In this document: positions 44,109-54,040 of the stretch, in pieces | How positions within the stretch are numbered: position 1 is the stretch's first letter | Layout of the letters: each line of letters opens with the position of its first letter | Assembly: GCA_029262115.1 (NCBI GenBank) | Contig: JAJCZZ010000063.1 | Location: 62,001 to 126,000 of the forward strand | DNA: 64,000 bases | Direction of reading: 5' to 3' | From: Gemmatimonadota bacterium | GTDB lineage: Bacteria > Gemmatimonadota > Gemmatimonadetes > Longimicrobiales > Gaopeijiaceae | Translations under genes and position numbers: made by a program | Notes under the pieces: generated by a model | Database searches by the model: none | Seen by the model: only the letters and a program-made list of their open reading frames with translations | What the model was told of the DNA's origin: nothing

Positions 44109-46529
44109 TTGCGAACCATCGCCGCTGAAGTCCGCCTTGCCCTTCGGGGCTGGATACGAACACCAAGCGTGACTCTGGCAGCCACGACGTCGATCGCATT
44201 GGGGGTCACGTCGGTTACGGTGGCCTTTAGTCTCGTAACGGCGGTGCTCTTCCGTCCCCTGCCGGGGACGGACACCCCGGGGCTGATCCGCGTTCAGGGA
44301 GACGCCACCCGTGAGCCGGTTCTGGTCATCTCCCACCCGGAATTCGTAGCCCTCAAAGACGACTCGGGGGTCTTCGAGACGCTTACTGCGGAGCGAGTCA
44401 ACTCCTTGGCGATCGCGATCGACGGCCAGGCGCTGTCGGTCGGGGTGGCGGTGGTCTCGCGTGACTACTTCGATGTCCTCGGCGTGACGTTGCCTTTGGG
44501 TCCAGGATTCGCACTCGATGCGAGGTCGCTGCGAGATCCGGTCGTGGTCATCAGTCACGACCTGTGGCAGGCCGTGCTCGGAGGGGACCCTGGGGTGCTC
44601 GGGCGCACCATTCAGGCCAGGGGCATGGAGTTCGTGATCGTGGGCGTCGCCGCCCCTGAGTTCACGGGCGCGTTTCCCGGCTTTCGCACGAGTGCGTGGT
44701 TCCCCCTGGACTTTCTTGTGGACGTCCTGCCTGACGATGGGGATCCGCTTCGAATCGACGACCGCTTCCTCAACGCACTGGGAACGCTGAGTGCGGGCCT
44801 CGACGAGGGCGAAGCGCACGCGCGGCTCGCCAGCCTGGCGAGGCGTCTGTCGGCGCAGCCGGACTTCGGCGCCGATCGGACGTTTCAGATCGTGTCGGCC
44901 GGCGGTGTCCACCCCAGCCTCGAGCCTGTCGTTGCGGTGATCTTCAACGCCCTGCTCCTGCTCTCGTTCACCGTCCTTCTGATCACGTGTGCCAATGTGG
45001 CCGGCCTACTCCTCGCCCGGGCCGAGGCTCGCCAGGGTGAGATGACGTCTCGCGTGGCGCTCGGAGCCCGGCGCTCGCAGCTCGTCCGCCAGCACCTCGT
45101 GGAGAGCACGGTCCTCGGTCTGATGGGCGTCGTCCCCTCCATTGTGCTCAGCACGTGGGTAATGCAGGTCCTGTCCGCGGCCCGGCCCATCCCAGGCATG
45201 TCCGTGGGCCTGACGGTGTCACTCGACGGCCCGATGCTCCTGTTCTCGGCGTCGGTCGGCGTCGGGGCCGCCATGGTGTTCGGAATCCTTCCGGCCGTCG
45301 CGGGATCGCGGAGTGACCTCGGGACGAACCGGCGGCGGGGGTCCCGCGGGGAGGTGGGGAAGTCGTGGGCCCACAGGCTACTGGTCGCCGTCCAGCTCTC
45401 CGTCACGGCCGTCCTCCTGGTCGGCGCAGGACTGATGATTCGGAGCCTGGACCGCATGGCCTTCCTCGATCCCGGCTTCGGGAGAGACGAGGTGCTGACG
45501 GCCGAAGCTGATCTCTCCGGCGTCGACGCAGAGACCAGACGGGCGTTCTGGGCGCGCGCGGCCGAGGCAGCCACGGGCGTCCCCGGAGTGACGTCGGCGA
45601 GCCTCGGTCAGTTCGTCCACCTCGGCGACCGAGCCGACCAGATGCTGGTGGAGGCCGGCGACGGCGCACCCGATGCCGCGCCCCTCGGTCCCGTGAACTA
45701 TTCCATCATCGAGAGGGACTTGCTGGCGCTCCTCGGCATTCCGATCGTCGCAGGACGACCCTTCGGAGTGGGTCTCCTGGCCGCGGACCCTGACGAGGTT
45801 CTAATCAACCGGGTCCTCGCCGATCGCCTCTGGCCCGATCAGGACCCCGTCGGGCGCATCCTTCGCATGGGGGACCGCGACGGTGTGCGGACCGGCCACG
45901 TCGTCGGCGTGGTGGAGACGGTCAACTACCGACGGCTCAACGAGGCCCCGACTCCCTTCTTCTACTTGCCGTACCGCCAGTGGGACCGCGCGAAGATGGT
46001 GTTGCACGTCAAGTACGATGGAAACGTAGATGTGGTGCGAGAAGGCCTGTCGCGCCGGCTCCGTGCCATCGACCGACGAACTCCCATCACGGTACGCCGC
46101 ATGAACGACCATCGAACCGTGTCGGTAGCCGTGGCGCGCTTGCTGCGCGTCGTGCTGTCCGCCGCCGGACTCATGGGTCTAATCATCGCCGCAGTCGGGG
46201 TGTTCGGCCTCGTCTCCTATACGACGGAACGTCGGCTGCGCGAGCTTGCCATCCGCATGGCGGTCGGGGCGTCGGGGCCGCGTGTGCGGCGTGGCGTGAT
46301 CCTCGAGTCGCTGACATCGCTCGGCCTCGCTCTGGTATTCGGCATCGGGCTTTCCCTGCTCGTAACGCCGACCCTGGGGACGCTTCTCTACGGCGTATCT
46401 GCACGCGACGTTCCGACGCTCTTGATGGTGACCGGCGCAATGGGCGCGGTCGTCGTTTTAGCGTCCTGGCTCCCCGCCCGCCGCGCGACTGTGACGTTGA
46501 ATCTCGCCCAGTTCCTGAGGGACTCATGA
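44109..46529 (+). CDS. ADOP/MacB-like ABC permease without prefix domain
   Basis: An 806-residue permease of two FtsX domains with two periplasmic MacB-core domains, lacking the N-terminal prefix domain found in the 1656-4346 copy. The TTG at 44109 follows GGAGGAG; a GTG at 44094 lies upstream of that site. Family phrases are EVRLALRGWIRTPSVTLAAT, MTSRVALGARRSQLVRQ and RELAIRMAVGAS. No PadR gene is adjacent. The stop overlaps the next start (ATGA), so it belongs to the operon with the membrane protein and sigma/anti-sigma genes. The substrate is unknown. Confidence 0.9.
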   Translation: MRTIAAEVRLALRGWIRTPSVTLAATTSIALGVTSVTVAFSLVTAVLFRPLPGTDTPGLIRVQGDATREPVLVISHPEFVALKDDSGVFETLTAERVNSLAIAIDGQALSVGVAVVSRDYFDVLGVTLPLGPGFALDARSLRDPVVVISHDLWQAVLGGDPGVLGRTIQARGMEFVIVGVAAPEFTGAFPGFRTSAWFPLDFLVDVLPDDGDPLRIDDRFLNALGTLSAGLDEGEAHARLASLARRLSAQPDFGADRTFQIVSAGGVHPSLEPVVAVIFNALLLLSFTVLLITCANVAGLLLARAEARQGEMTSRVALGARRSQLVRQHLVESTVLGLMGVVPSIVLSTWVMQVLSAARPIPGMSVGLTVSLDGPMLLFSASVGVGAAMVFGILPAVAGSRSDLGTNRRRGSRGEVGKSWAHRLLVAVQLSVTAVLLVGAGLMIRSLDRMAFLDPGFGRDEVLTAEADLSGVDAETRRAFWARAAEAATGVPGVTSASLGQFVHLGDRADQMLVEAGDGAPDAAPLGPVNYSIIERDLLALLGIPIVAGRPFGVGLLAADPDEVLINRVLADRLWPDQDPVGRILRMGDRDGVRTGHVVGVVETVNYRRLNEAPTPFFYLPYRQWDRAKMVLHVKYDGNVDVVREGLSRRLRAIDRRTPITVRRMNDHRTVSVAVARLLRVVLSAAGLMGLIIAAVGVFGLVSYTTERRLRELAIRMAVGASGPRVRRGVILESLTSLGLALVFGIGLSLLVTPTLGTLLYGVSARDVPTLLMVTGAMGAVVVLASWLPARRATVTLNLAQFLRDS

Positions 46530-47287
46530 TCTCGAGAATCGTGGGAAATTTCTGGAAGTGGATCATCGTCTGGACGGTCGCCGGCACCGCCCTCTTTGTG
46601 GGCGTCGGGGTGATGACCATCGAAGCGTATGCTCCGCTGCGGACCGCACCCGTGTGGCTCGGCATGGCCCTGGTGCTCGCCGCGTATCCGGCGGGAATCG
46701 CGACGGCTGCTCACGTATGGGAGGAGGGGCGCTTCTCCCTCGAACGGCTCGCCGTGTTCGCGGGCGCCGCGATCAGCGTCAGCGTGGTGGCCTTCGTACT
46801 CGCGAACGGGGTGGCGCCGAGGGCGCTCTCGCCGGATCCGGTGTTGGAGGCGACGTCCGCTCTGTCTTTGACACTCGGGGAGCTGCGCGATTCGCTTCAT
46901 GTTCTCAGCCGGGCTCTCCCCACCGAGCCGTCCGACGCGGAGGCATGGCTCCCGTACAATCACCTCGCCTATCACTACGTTCGCCGCACCGACGGCATGC
47001 TTCTCCCCGCCCTGTTCGCGTGGGTCGGCCTGTTCGTGGGGTACTGGTCGGCTGGAATCCATGAGGCGTTGCTCCGACGCCTCCCGCAGTGGGGTCTGGG
47101 AGCCTTCCTCCTGGTCAGCACCTACTTCGCGGGAGAGAACGGGTACGAAATGATCGTGCTACGCAGCGCTGGCCGAGCCGAGTTCGTCGCCGACCTCGTG
47201 CTCATTGTGCCGGGCACCCTGCTCATCGGGCTCGGAGTGGCGACGGTGGCACACGCGTGGCGGGCGGGCGAGGCTTCGCCGGAGTGA
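46526..47287 (+). CDS. Multipass membrane protein, possibly LptF/LptG-like
   Basis: A 253-residue protein with about six hydrophobic helices: near 9-32, 44-67, 73-99, 155-175, 180-200 and 220-245. The N-terminal FWKWIIVWTVAGTALF and the central LPYNHLAYHYVRRTDGML, with a later hydrophobic LFVGYWSAG, recall parts of LptF/LptG permeases, but the periplasmic beta-jellyroll is missing. I therefore treat the family as uncertain. The ATG overlaps the stop of the ADOP permease. The sigma factor begins 22 bp downstream. Confidence 0.65.
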   Translation: MISRIVGNFWKWIIVWTVAGTALFVGVGVMTIEAYAPLRTAPVWLGMALVLAAYPAGIATAAHVWEEGRFSLERLAVFAGAAISVSVVAFVLANGVAPRALSPDPVLEATSALSLTLGELRDSLHVLSRALPTEPSDAEAWLPYNHLAYHYVRRTDGMLLPALFAWVGLFVGYWSAGIHEALLRRLPQWGLGAFLLVSTYFAGENGYEMIVLRSAGRAEFVADLVLIVPGTLLIGLGVATVAHAWRAGEASPE

Positions 47288-47309
47288 AGTACAGAATGGT
47301 GCGTAGCTC

Positions 47310-47852
47310 GTGACGAGCCCCAGACGGCCCGAGGAGTTTGAAGAGTTCGATGCCTCGAGCTTTCGCGCTCTTGTACGCGAGCACACCGGTTCCGTGCTCC
47401 GGTGGGTGCACCGATACGCGAACGGCCCGGACGAAGCCGAGGACCTCGTGCAGGAGGTGTGGCATCGCGTGGTCGTCAAAGGCCGCGGACAGCGGGCGAC
47501 CGGCAGCTTTCGGGGCTGGCTCTACACGGTGACTCGGAACGTCTGTATCGATGCGGTCCGAAGTGAGGCGACTCGGCGCCGGGCTGAAACCGCTGCCGCG
47601 CTCGAGTCCGTAAACGCGAGCCGGAACGTGGACGGCCCCGCCTCGCTCGTCCTGGACTCGGCCGGCGAGGTCCGGGACGCGCTCGAGTCGCTGCCTCCAC
47701 GACAACTGGAGACGGTCACCCTGCGGGTCCTCGACGGTCTGACCACGCGGGAGACCGCCGAGGTGATGGAATGCTCACCCGGTACCGTGAAGGCCTCTTT
47801 GAGCCAGGGGCTCGTCAACCTGAAACGTCGTCTCGAAGGGGATCGCCCATGA
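47310..47852 (+). CDS. ECF sigma factor
   Basis: A 180-residue sigma-70 family ECF factor. Region 2 contains EDLVQEVWHRVVVKGRGQRA and GWLYTVTRNVCIDAVRS; region 4 contains LPPRQLETVTLRVLDGLTTR and GTVKASLSQGLVNLKRR. The start is a GTG. It overlaps the anti-sigma gene by four bases (ATGA) and follows the ADOP permease pair, so the permease operon and this sigma may form an envelope-stress circuit. Confidence 0.92.
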   Translation: MTSPRRPEEFEEFDASSFRALVREHTGSVLRWVHRYANGPDEAEDLVQEVWHRVVVKGRGQRATGSFRGWLYTVTRNVCIDAVRSEATRRRAETAAALESVNASRNVDGPASLVLDSAGEVRDALESLPPRQLETVTLRVLDGLTTRETAEVMECSPGTVKASLSQGLVNLKRRLEGDRP

Positions 47853-48340
47853 AGAAACAAGACAACCCGGCCTGCCCTGACGTGAGCCGGATCGTGGATG
47901 CATGTGCGGCCCTCGACGGCGATCCAATCGAGGCGTTGACACACGTCGAAGAATGCGACCGGTGTCGGGTGGTTGTGGAGACACTCTCTGCGCTCCACCG
48001 ACTTCGCACCGACGGACCCGGCACTACGGATTCGGTTGAGCACCTCGCGGATCGAGTAAGCGCACGGCTCCTCGCGGCGGATCAGGTCGACCTCCGACTT
48101 CTCCCAACCGATCGCCTGGCCCCCGCACCCGGGAGGTTTTGGCCGCGTTGGGGGCTGGTCGCCGCGAACTGGGCCGGTGCGGTCATGGCGGGATTTTGGG
48201 GCGTGCTCTTGATGAGCTCGGGAACGACTGTCGCGATCGGCCCCGGGGGCGCCGCCGTGGCCGCCGTTCTGGCCGGCTTTATCCCCTTGGCATCAGAGCT
48301 GAGAACTCGCCCTCCGCGGCCCGCTTCGACACCGCGTTGA
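47849..48340 (+). CDS. Anti-sigma factor with zinc-binding motif
   Basis: A 163-residue protein. The N-terminal cytoplasmic domain has ALTHVEECDRCRVVVE, the H-x3-C-x2-C zinc anti-sigma pattern. Two hydrophobic segments near 105-150 (NWAGAVMAGFWGVLLMSSG, AAVAAVLAGFIPLA) follow, so it is probably membrane-bound. The ATG overlaps the stop of the sigma gene. It should hold that sigma factor until an envelope signal causes release. Confidence 0.85.
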   Translation: MKKQDNPACPDVSRIVDACAALDGDPIEALTHVEECDRCRVVVETLSALHRLRTDGPGTTDSVEHLADRVSARLLAADQVDLRLLPTDRLAPAPGRFWPRWGLVAANWAGAVMAGFWGVLLMSSGTTVAIGPGGAAVAAVLAGFIPLASELRTRPPRPASTPR

Positions 48341-48612
48341 GCGAGCCTTGTGTTGACGTCTACCAGGCTGGGCTTCGTCTTCACATTACGCGCCCCCGGG
48401 TGGCGACACGCGCCCTTCCTGTCGGAACCGTCACGGCGCTCCACGTGGTGGCCCTGGCCACCGCGATGGGTTCGATCTCATCGCCCAGACCGGGCTGACC
48501 TCAGACAGCGACGGTTCCGCTACGTAACCGGCGGCGCACTCTACGTACCGAAAAGAGAGTGACCGGGTGGGGAAGTGGTGCCATCTTCAGATAAACTCTC
48601 TGAAGCCATGTC

Positions 48613-49059
48613 ATGAGCCCATTCAATCTGACCCGTAGACCCATCGTCCTCGTCGTGGAGGACGACCAGGACGACGCAGCCTTGATCCAAGCTGTGTTCT
48701 CCTACGGTGCACCGCACGCGTCCGTCCACGTGACCGGTTCGAGTGAGGAGGCCATGGACTACCTCCGGGGCGAGTGGCCGTTCTCCGATCGCCTCCGGTA
48801 CCCTCTGCCCGAGGTGATCATTCTGGACATCGGGCTCCCGGGAATGGACGGCATCGGCTTCCTGCGGTGGCTTTCCGGGCGCACGGACCGATGGAGCGAC
48901 ACCCCCGTCGTGGTGTTCACGCGCTCGTCCGATAAAACGACCACGCACCTTGCGTTCGCGTTCGGCGCACGGGAGGTGAAGGTGAAGCCGTCCGACTTCA
49001 ACGAGTTGGTGGAAGTGGTTCAGCGGGTTCTGACGCGCTGGAAGACCGACATCGCGTAG
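48613..49059 (+). CDS. Single-domain response regulator (Rcp1/CheY-like)
   Basis: A 148-residue receiver without an output domain. The acidic pair is VVEDDQDD, the phospho-acceptor Asp is in VIILDIGLPGMDG, the Thr is in VVVFTRSSD and the Lys in VKVKPSDF, so all phosphorylation residues are present. The long LRYPLPEVIILD insertion before the Asp resembles Rcp1-type partners of hybrid or phytochrome kinases. No kinase is adjacent; the orphan kinase at 13693 is a candidate by elimination only. Confidence 0.9.
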   Translation: MSPFNLTRRPIVLVVEDDQDDAALIQAVFSYGAPHASVHVTGSSEEAMDYLRGEWPFSDRLRYPLPEVIILDIGLPGMDGIGFLRWLSGRTDRWSDTPVVVFTRSSDKTTTHLAFAFGAREVKVKPSDFNELVEVVQRVLTRWKTDIA

Positions 49060-49300
49060 GGGCAGGCTCGCTCCGGCCGATCACGGCCCGAACCACACCT
49101 GAATGCATGTCGCGCGGGTGCCCACGTGGGCACCCGGCCGGCCATCCCACGCACCTCGCGCGCTTGACCGTGCCAGGACCCTTCCGGGCGGCGGACCGCT
49201 GCCGTCGTGCTTGTCCGCACCCTCTCGGGATCGTACCGTCACAATGTTTCGCAGCCCGCCCCGCCTTGCCGGCTGCTCGTACCGCACATGGACCGCGCTC

Positions 49301-51808
49301 ATGAATCGACGGACTCGACACCTCGCCCTCGCCGCCACGGTCCTGCTTCCTGTCTACGGATGCACGCAGGCGCAGGCGGAAACCGCTCCCTCTCCAGCAA
49401 ACGGCCCGTCCGCGCAGCAGGCCGGTTCCCGCGAGAGCGGCGCGGCTGGCCGGAACGGATCGTCCGACGGGCCGAAGGCCTACGAAGAGGTGATCACGGA
49501 CGAGGCCGTCACCCAGGACGGAATGTTCAAGGTCCACAGGATCGGCGACGATCTGTTCTTCGAGATCCCGACCGGGGAACTCATGAAGGAGATGCTGCTC
49601 ATCCAGCGGCCCGTCGAGTCGACCCTGCAGAATCCAGGTGGCTTCTTCGGCGGCGGACCTCGCCTCGTGGTCCAATGGGAACGGATGGGCAACCGGATCG
49701 TGCTTCGGGAGCGTGAATACGACCTGATGGCCGACTCGACCCAGTCCATCTACCGCGCGGTTCGGCCGTTCACGAAAGGGCCGGTCCTGGCCGCGTTCGA
49801 CGTGGAAGCGTACGGCCCCGATAGCGCTGCGGTCGTCGACGTGAGCGACCTGTTCGTCTCGAACATCCCCGAGCTCGGTCCGGTGGAAGGCATCAACCGT
49901 GAACGGAGTTGGATCGAGCAGACATGGGCGTTCCCTCGGAACGTCGACATCGAAGTGACGCAGACCGGTCAGGCGCGTCCTGGCGGCCCCGGTGGACCGG
50001 GTGGTGGACCCGGAGGGGCGAACCGCCAGCCGCAGACGCAGACGGTGCGAGCCCACTTCAGCATGCTCCGCCTGCCCGACGATCCGATGATGCCCCGGTG
50101 GGAAGATGAGCGCGTCGGCTTCATCTCCAGCGACGCGTGGGATTTCTCTCGCCCGAACAATCGCCTGGAGGAGGTGAGCTTCATCCATCGCTTCCGGCTG
50201 GAGAAGCGTAACCCGAACGCTGTCATGTCCGATCCCGTCGAGCCGGTCGTCTATTGGATTGATCCGGCCACACCCGAATGGCTCCAGCCGTGGATCGTGT
50301 CGGGGGTGAACGCCTGGCAGCCCGCCTTCGAGAACGCGGGCTTCAGCAATGCGATTTTCGGTCGGGTCGCCCCGACGCCCGAGGAAGATCCGGACTTCTC
50401 GCTGTATGACGCCCGCCACTCGGTGATCTACTGGCGCCCCTCCACGGTGGCCAACGCCACCGGTGGACAGACGGTCGACCCGCGCACGGGGGAGATCCTG
50501 AAGGGCGAGGTCAACATGTACCACAACATCATGGACCTCCAGAAGAACTGGTACTTCATCCAGGTCGGTCCCCTGGACGAGCGGGCGCAGCAACTCCCTC
50601 TCCCGGATTCCCTGATGGGCGAGTTGGTGGAGTACGTCGTAGCCCACGAAATTGGGCACTCGATCGGCTTCCCGCACAACATGAAGGCGTCGGCCATGTA
50701 TCCGGCGGACTCGATCCGTAGCGCGTCGTTCCTGGAGCGGATGGGAGGGCATGTAGCCACCCTGATGGACTACTCGCGCTTCAACTACGTGGCGCAGCCA
50801 GAGGACAACATTCCGCCCGAGCTCTTGATCCCGCGTATCGGGCCCTACGATATGTTCGCTGTGAAGTGGGGATACGCCCCGATCCCCGGCGCCACCACTC
50901 CGGACGAGGAGCGGCCGACGCTGGACCAGTGGGCGCGGCAGCAGGACGACATGCCATGGCTCCGCTTCACAACCCCGGACGCGCGCGGAAGCGACCCATA
51001 CGCCCTGACGGAGGCGGTCGGCGACGAGGACGCGGTCAAGTCGACGCGCCTGGGTATGCGGAACCTGGAGCGCGTCATGGACATGATGCTGCGCGTGGCG
51101 GAGCGGCCGATGTCCAACTACGACGAGCTCGAAGAACTCTACGGACAGGCGGTCGGTCAGTGGGGCCGGTATATGGGCCACGTCGCCGCGATCGTCGGTG
51201 GCGCGTACACACAGGAGCGGTACGGGACGGGCACCCGCTTCACTCCCTTGGAGAAGGCTCGCCAGCGTGAGGCCGTCCGCTACCTCAACGAGACCGCATT
51301 CCACGTGCCGGACATGTTCCTCGACGCAGAAATCCTGCGTCGGATCGAGAACGAGGGTGTCGTGGAGCGATTCCGTGTGCAGCAGGCACGGGTGATCAAC
51401 AGCCTGCTCAACCAGAACCGCCTCAAGCGGCTGGTCGAGTTCGAGGCGACCGCCGCGAACCCCGCCAACGAGTATACGATCACCGATCTCATGTCGGACA
51501 TGCGCGCGGGCATCTGGGACGAACTCGACGACCGCCCGGTCCGGATCAACGCGTATCGGCGCAACCTGCAGCGCTCGTTCCTGTCGACCGTCGATAACCT
51601 TCTCAACCCCAGCGAGGCGGCGCTCGAGCGGCCGTTCAATCCGGCGGTCGACCCTGCGACCACGGACGCCCGGGCCGTGCTGATGGCCGAGTTGGAGGAC
51701 ATCGACGGTATGGCGGAGCGGGCGCTGAGCCGGGCGGGCAACCCAATCACCCGGGCGCACCTCCGGGACGTCCGACGTGAGATCGCCCGGATCGTGAATC
51801 CAGACTGA
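49301..51808 (+). CDS. Secreted metalloprotease (DUF5117/DUF4953 type)
   Basis: An 835-residue zinc metalloprotease. The signal begins MNRRTRHLALAATVLLPVYG and has a Cys in VYGC, so it may be a lipoprotein. The N-terminal DUF5117-type region is followed by a catalytic domain with VVAHEIGHSIGFPHN (His449) and MDYSRFNYVAQPEDN, the Met-turn-like phrase of this group. A Gly-rich stretch near 225-240 (GGPGGPGGGPGG) is a linker. An upstream in-frame start at 49103 would add 66 residues before the signal and is unlikely. It lies 66 bp before the penicillin acylase gene. Confidence 0.9.
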   Translation: MNRRTRHLALAATVLLPVYGCTQAQAETAPSPANGPSAQQAGSRESGAAGRNGSSDGPKAYEEVITDEAVTQDGMFKVHRIGDDLFFEIPTGELMKEMLLIQRPVESTLQNPGGFFGGGPRLVVQWERMGNRIVLREREYDLMADSTQSIYRAVRPFTKGPVLAAFDVEAYGPDSAAVVDVSDLFVSNIPELGPVEGINRERSWIEQTWAFPRNVDIEVTQTGQARPGGPGGPGGGPGGANRQPQTQTVRAHFSMLRLPDDPMMPRWEDERVGFISSDAWDFSRPNNRLEEVSFIHRFRLEKRNPNAVMSDPVEPVVYWIDPATPEWLQPWIVSGVNAWQPAFENAGFSNAIFGRVAPTPEEDPDFSLYDARHSVIYWRPSTVANATGGQTVDPRTGEILKGEVNMYHNIMDLQKNWYFIQVGPLDERAQQLPLPDSLMGELVEYVVAHEIGHSIGFPHNMKASAMYPADSIRSASFLERMGGHVATLMDYSRFNYVAQPEDNIPPELLIPRIGPYDMFAVKWGYAPIPGATTPDEERPTLDQWARQQDDMPWLRFTTPDARGSDPYALTEAVGDEDAVKSTRLGMRNLERVMDMMLRVAERPMSNYDELEELYGQAVGQWGRYMGHVAAIVGGAYTQERYGTGTRFTPLEKARQREAVRYLNETAFHVPDMFLDAEILRRIENEGVVERFRVQQARVINSLLNQNRLKRLVEFEATAANPANEYTITDLMSDMRAGIWDELDDRPVRINAYRRNLQRSFLSTVDNLLNPSEAALERPFNPAVDPATTDARAVLMAELEDIDGMAERALSRAGNPITRAHLRDVRREIARIVNPD

Positions 51809-51874
51809 CTTCTTCCGCCTGGACGTAGGCGCCGTGTCGTACGAACGGCTTCGGATCTCGAGAAGGTCGATGTC

Positions 51875-54040
51875 ATGATCACCATCGGCGCCGCCGTTCT
51901 GGCCACGTTGACCTCGGGTGCGAGCCTCGGCCTGCCCTCCGACTCCGTATACGAAGCAGCCCTGGCCGATCGAGTCGAGATCGTGCGCACCGAATACGGG
52001 GTCCCTCATGTCTACGCGGAGGACCTGGAGTCCTTCGGCTTCGCGATGGGGTGGCTCCAACTCGAGGACTACGGCTCCGACGTGGCCATCGGCCTCGTCA
52101 AGGCACGTGGCGAGTACGGGCTCTACGCGGGCAAGGACTCGATCGACGGTGACTTCGTCGCGAGAGAGATCTACCAGCGGGCCATGGAGACGCACGGGTT
52201 GCTACATCCCGACACCCGCTCGGTGTACGGGGGCTTTGCCGCCGGGGTGAACTACTGGGTCCGCCTCCACCCGGACCGGGTTCCCCGCTGGATGACCCCG
52301 ACCTTCACCGCGTACGACACCCACGCACGGGACGTCCAGACCTGGAGTCGGGGCGACGGCCGGGCCTTCGTACGTAACTTGGAGGAGCGTCTGGAGCGGC
52401 CGCGACCAACCCCGTGGCAGGGACTGGCCGAGGACGATCCGGACGCATACGACCTCGACGGCTCCAACGCGTGGGCCTTCTCCGGCACCCGGACAACGAC
52501 GGGCAACGCGATCCTCCTGCGCAATCCACACCTCACGTGGGGCGCGGGCTACTACGAGGCCCACGCGGTGGTGCCGGGTGTGTTGGAGTTCTATGGCGAC
52601 TTCCGCATCGGGGGCGCGTTCGGGATTATCGGGGGGTTCAACCGGAATCTCGGGTGGGCCACCACGAACAACTACCCGACGTATTCCCAGGTCTACCGGC
52701 TGGACCTCGCTCCGAGCCGGCCTGACCACTACCTCCTGGACGGAGTGGCTCTCCCGCTGCGAGAGCGCTCGGTGACCGTTCAGTACGGCCGAGAGGGAAG
52801 ACCCAGCGGAGCGGAGACGCGCAGCACCTGGTGGACGTCGATCGGACCCGTGATCCACCGCACCGACGAGCACGTCTACGTTCTCAAGGATCCGCGCGAC
52901 GGGGAGTTCCGCCGCGGCGAGCAATTTCTGCGCATGATGCGCGCAACGAACTTGGAGGAGTGGCTCGACATCATGACGATGCGGGCGCATCCGAGCTCGA
53001 ACTTCACGTATGCCGATGCGGTCGGAAACGCGGTCCACTACTACAACGCGCGCCTTCCTCTGCTCCCGCACGCTCCCACGGGCGACACGGCGGCCATCGC
53101 GCGACACTCCACCGATGTCTGGACGGAACTGGTCCCCTTCGAGGCACTGCCGCTCTACGTGAACCCGCCGGGTGGGTACGTCCAACAAGCCAACGACACA
53201 CCGGACTACACCAATCTGAACGTACCGATGGACCGGGACACGATGCCGGCCAACCTCCCACCCCGACGACTCCGGCTACGCAGCCAACTGTCGCTCGACC
53301 TCGTCCACGGGACCGGGCCGATCTCCCTGGAAGAGGTCGTGGCCCGGAAGCACAGCCCGCGAATGCTGTTGGCCGAGCGAACGACCGACGAGCTTCTCGC
53401 GCTTCTGCGGACCGACCGATCAACCCTGGGCACCGAGGCGACCGCCGCGCGTGCCGTGCTGGAGCGTTGGGACCGGACGGCCGCTTCGGACAGCCCGGGC
53501 GGAGTGCTGTTCGAGGAATGGTGGGAGATCTACTCCGAGGCCGTCGATGGGCAGCACCTCTTTGCCCAGCCCTGGTCCGTGCTGGCGCCGACCTCGACGC
53601 CGCGCGGCAGCGGCGATGCCGCCGCGGCTCGGGCCGCCTTCGGGCAGGCGGTAGTCAACCTGAACGCTCGGGGAGTCCCCCTCGATGCCCCCTGGGGCGA
53701 CGTCCATCGAGTCATCCGAGGCGATGTGGATGCGCCGGTGTCGGGGTGCGAAGGCACAATGGGCTGCTTTCGCACACTGTCGTTCGAAGAGACGGCCGAT
53801 GGACGGCGCGCGGCCAACCGCGGAGACGCATGGATGTTCGCGGTGGAGTTCGCGCAGGTGCCCCGAGCGTATACGGTGCTCGCGTACGGACAGAGTCCCG
53901 ACGAGGCATCTCCATACTTCGATGACCAGGCGGGCCTCTTCGCGCGCGGCGAGTTGAAACCCGTCCGGTGGTCTCGGGCCGATGTGGAACAGCACGCGGT
54001 TCGTCGGTACCGACCCGGTCAGGAGCAGGACGGACGGTGA
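51875..54040 (+). CDS. Penicillin acylase-fold Ntn hydrolase
   Basis: A 721-residue protein that should mature by autoproteolysis. The alpha part contains VEIVRTEYGVPHVYAEDLES; the beta chain would begin at Ser197 in DLDGSNAWAFSG, where the Ser becomes the N-terminal nucleophile. Asn and Arg regions such as FNRNLGWATTNN follow. Family members hydrolyse amides such as penicillins, acyl-homoserine lactones or cyclic lipopeptides; the substrate here is open. An N-terminal hydrophobic stretch suggests export. The GTGA overlap couples it to the desaturase gene. Confidence 0.87.
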   Translation: MITIGAAVLATLTSGASLGLPSDSVYEAALADRVEIVRTEYGVPHVYAEDLESFGFAMGWLQLEDYGSDVAIGLVKARGEYGLYAGKDSIDGDFVAREIYQRAMETHGLLHPDTRSVYGGFAAGVNYWVRLHPDRVPRWMTPTFTAYDTHARDVQTWSRGDGRAFVRNLEERLERPRPTPWQGLAEDDPDAYDLDGSNAWAFSGTRTTTGNAILLRNPHLTWGAGYYEAHAVVPGVLEFYGDFRIGGAFGIIGGFNRNLGWATTNNYPTYSQVYRLDLAPSRPDHYLLDGVALPLRERSVTVQYGREGRPSGAETRSTWWTSIGPVIHRTDEHVYVLKDPRDGEFRRGEQFLRMMRATNLEEWLDIMTMRAHPSSNFTYADAVGNAVHYYNARLPLLPHAPTGDTAAIARHSTDVWTELVPFEALPLYVNPPGGYVQQANDTPDYTNLNVPMDRDTMPANLPPRRLRLRSQLSLDLVHGTGPISLEEVVARKHSPRMLLAERTTDELLALLRTDRSTLGTEATAARAVLERWDRTAASDSPGGVLFEEWWEIYSEAVDGQHLFAQPWSVLAPTSTPRGSGDAAAARAAFGQAVVNLNARGVPLDAPWGDVHRVIRGDVDAPVSGCEGTMGCFRTLSFEETADGRRAANRGDAWMFAVEFAQVPRAYTVLAYGQSPDEASPYFDDQAGLFARGELKPVRWSRADVEQHAVRRYRPGQEQDGR

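Noticed and set aside
41454-44912. Single 1152-residue protein from the DPPIV-like frame
   Set aside because: The frame is open upstream of 43811 but the signal peptide and ribosome site at 43811 mark the start, and the extra part overlaps the divergent permease.
49103-49300. Upstream start of the DUF5117-type protease
   Set aside because: It would place 66 residues before a well-formed signal sequence.
48998-52195. 1065-codon open frame opposite the metalloprotease
   Set aside because: It is a shadow of the metalloprotease and acylase genes; no domain pattern was seen and codon bias fits the plus strand.
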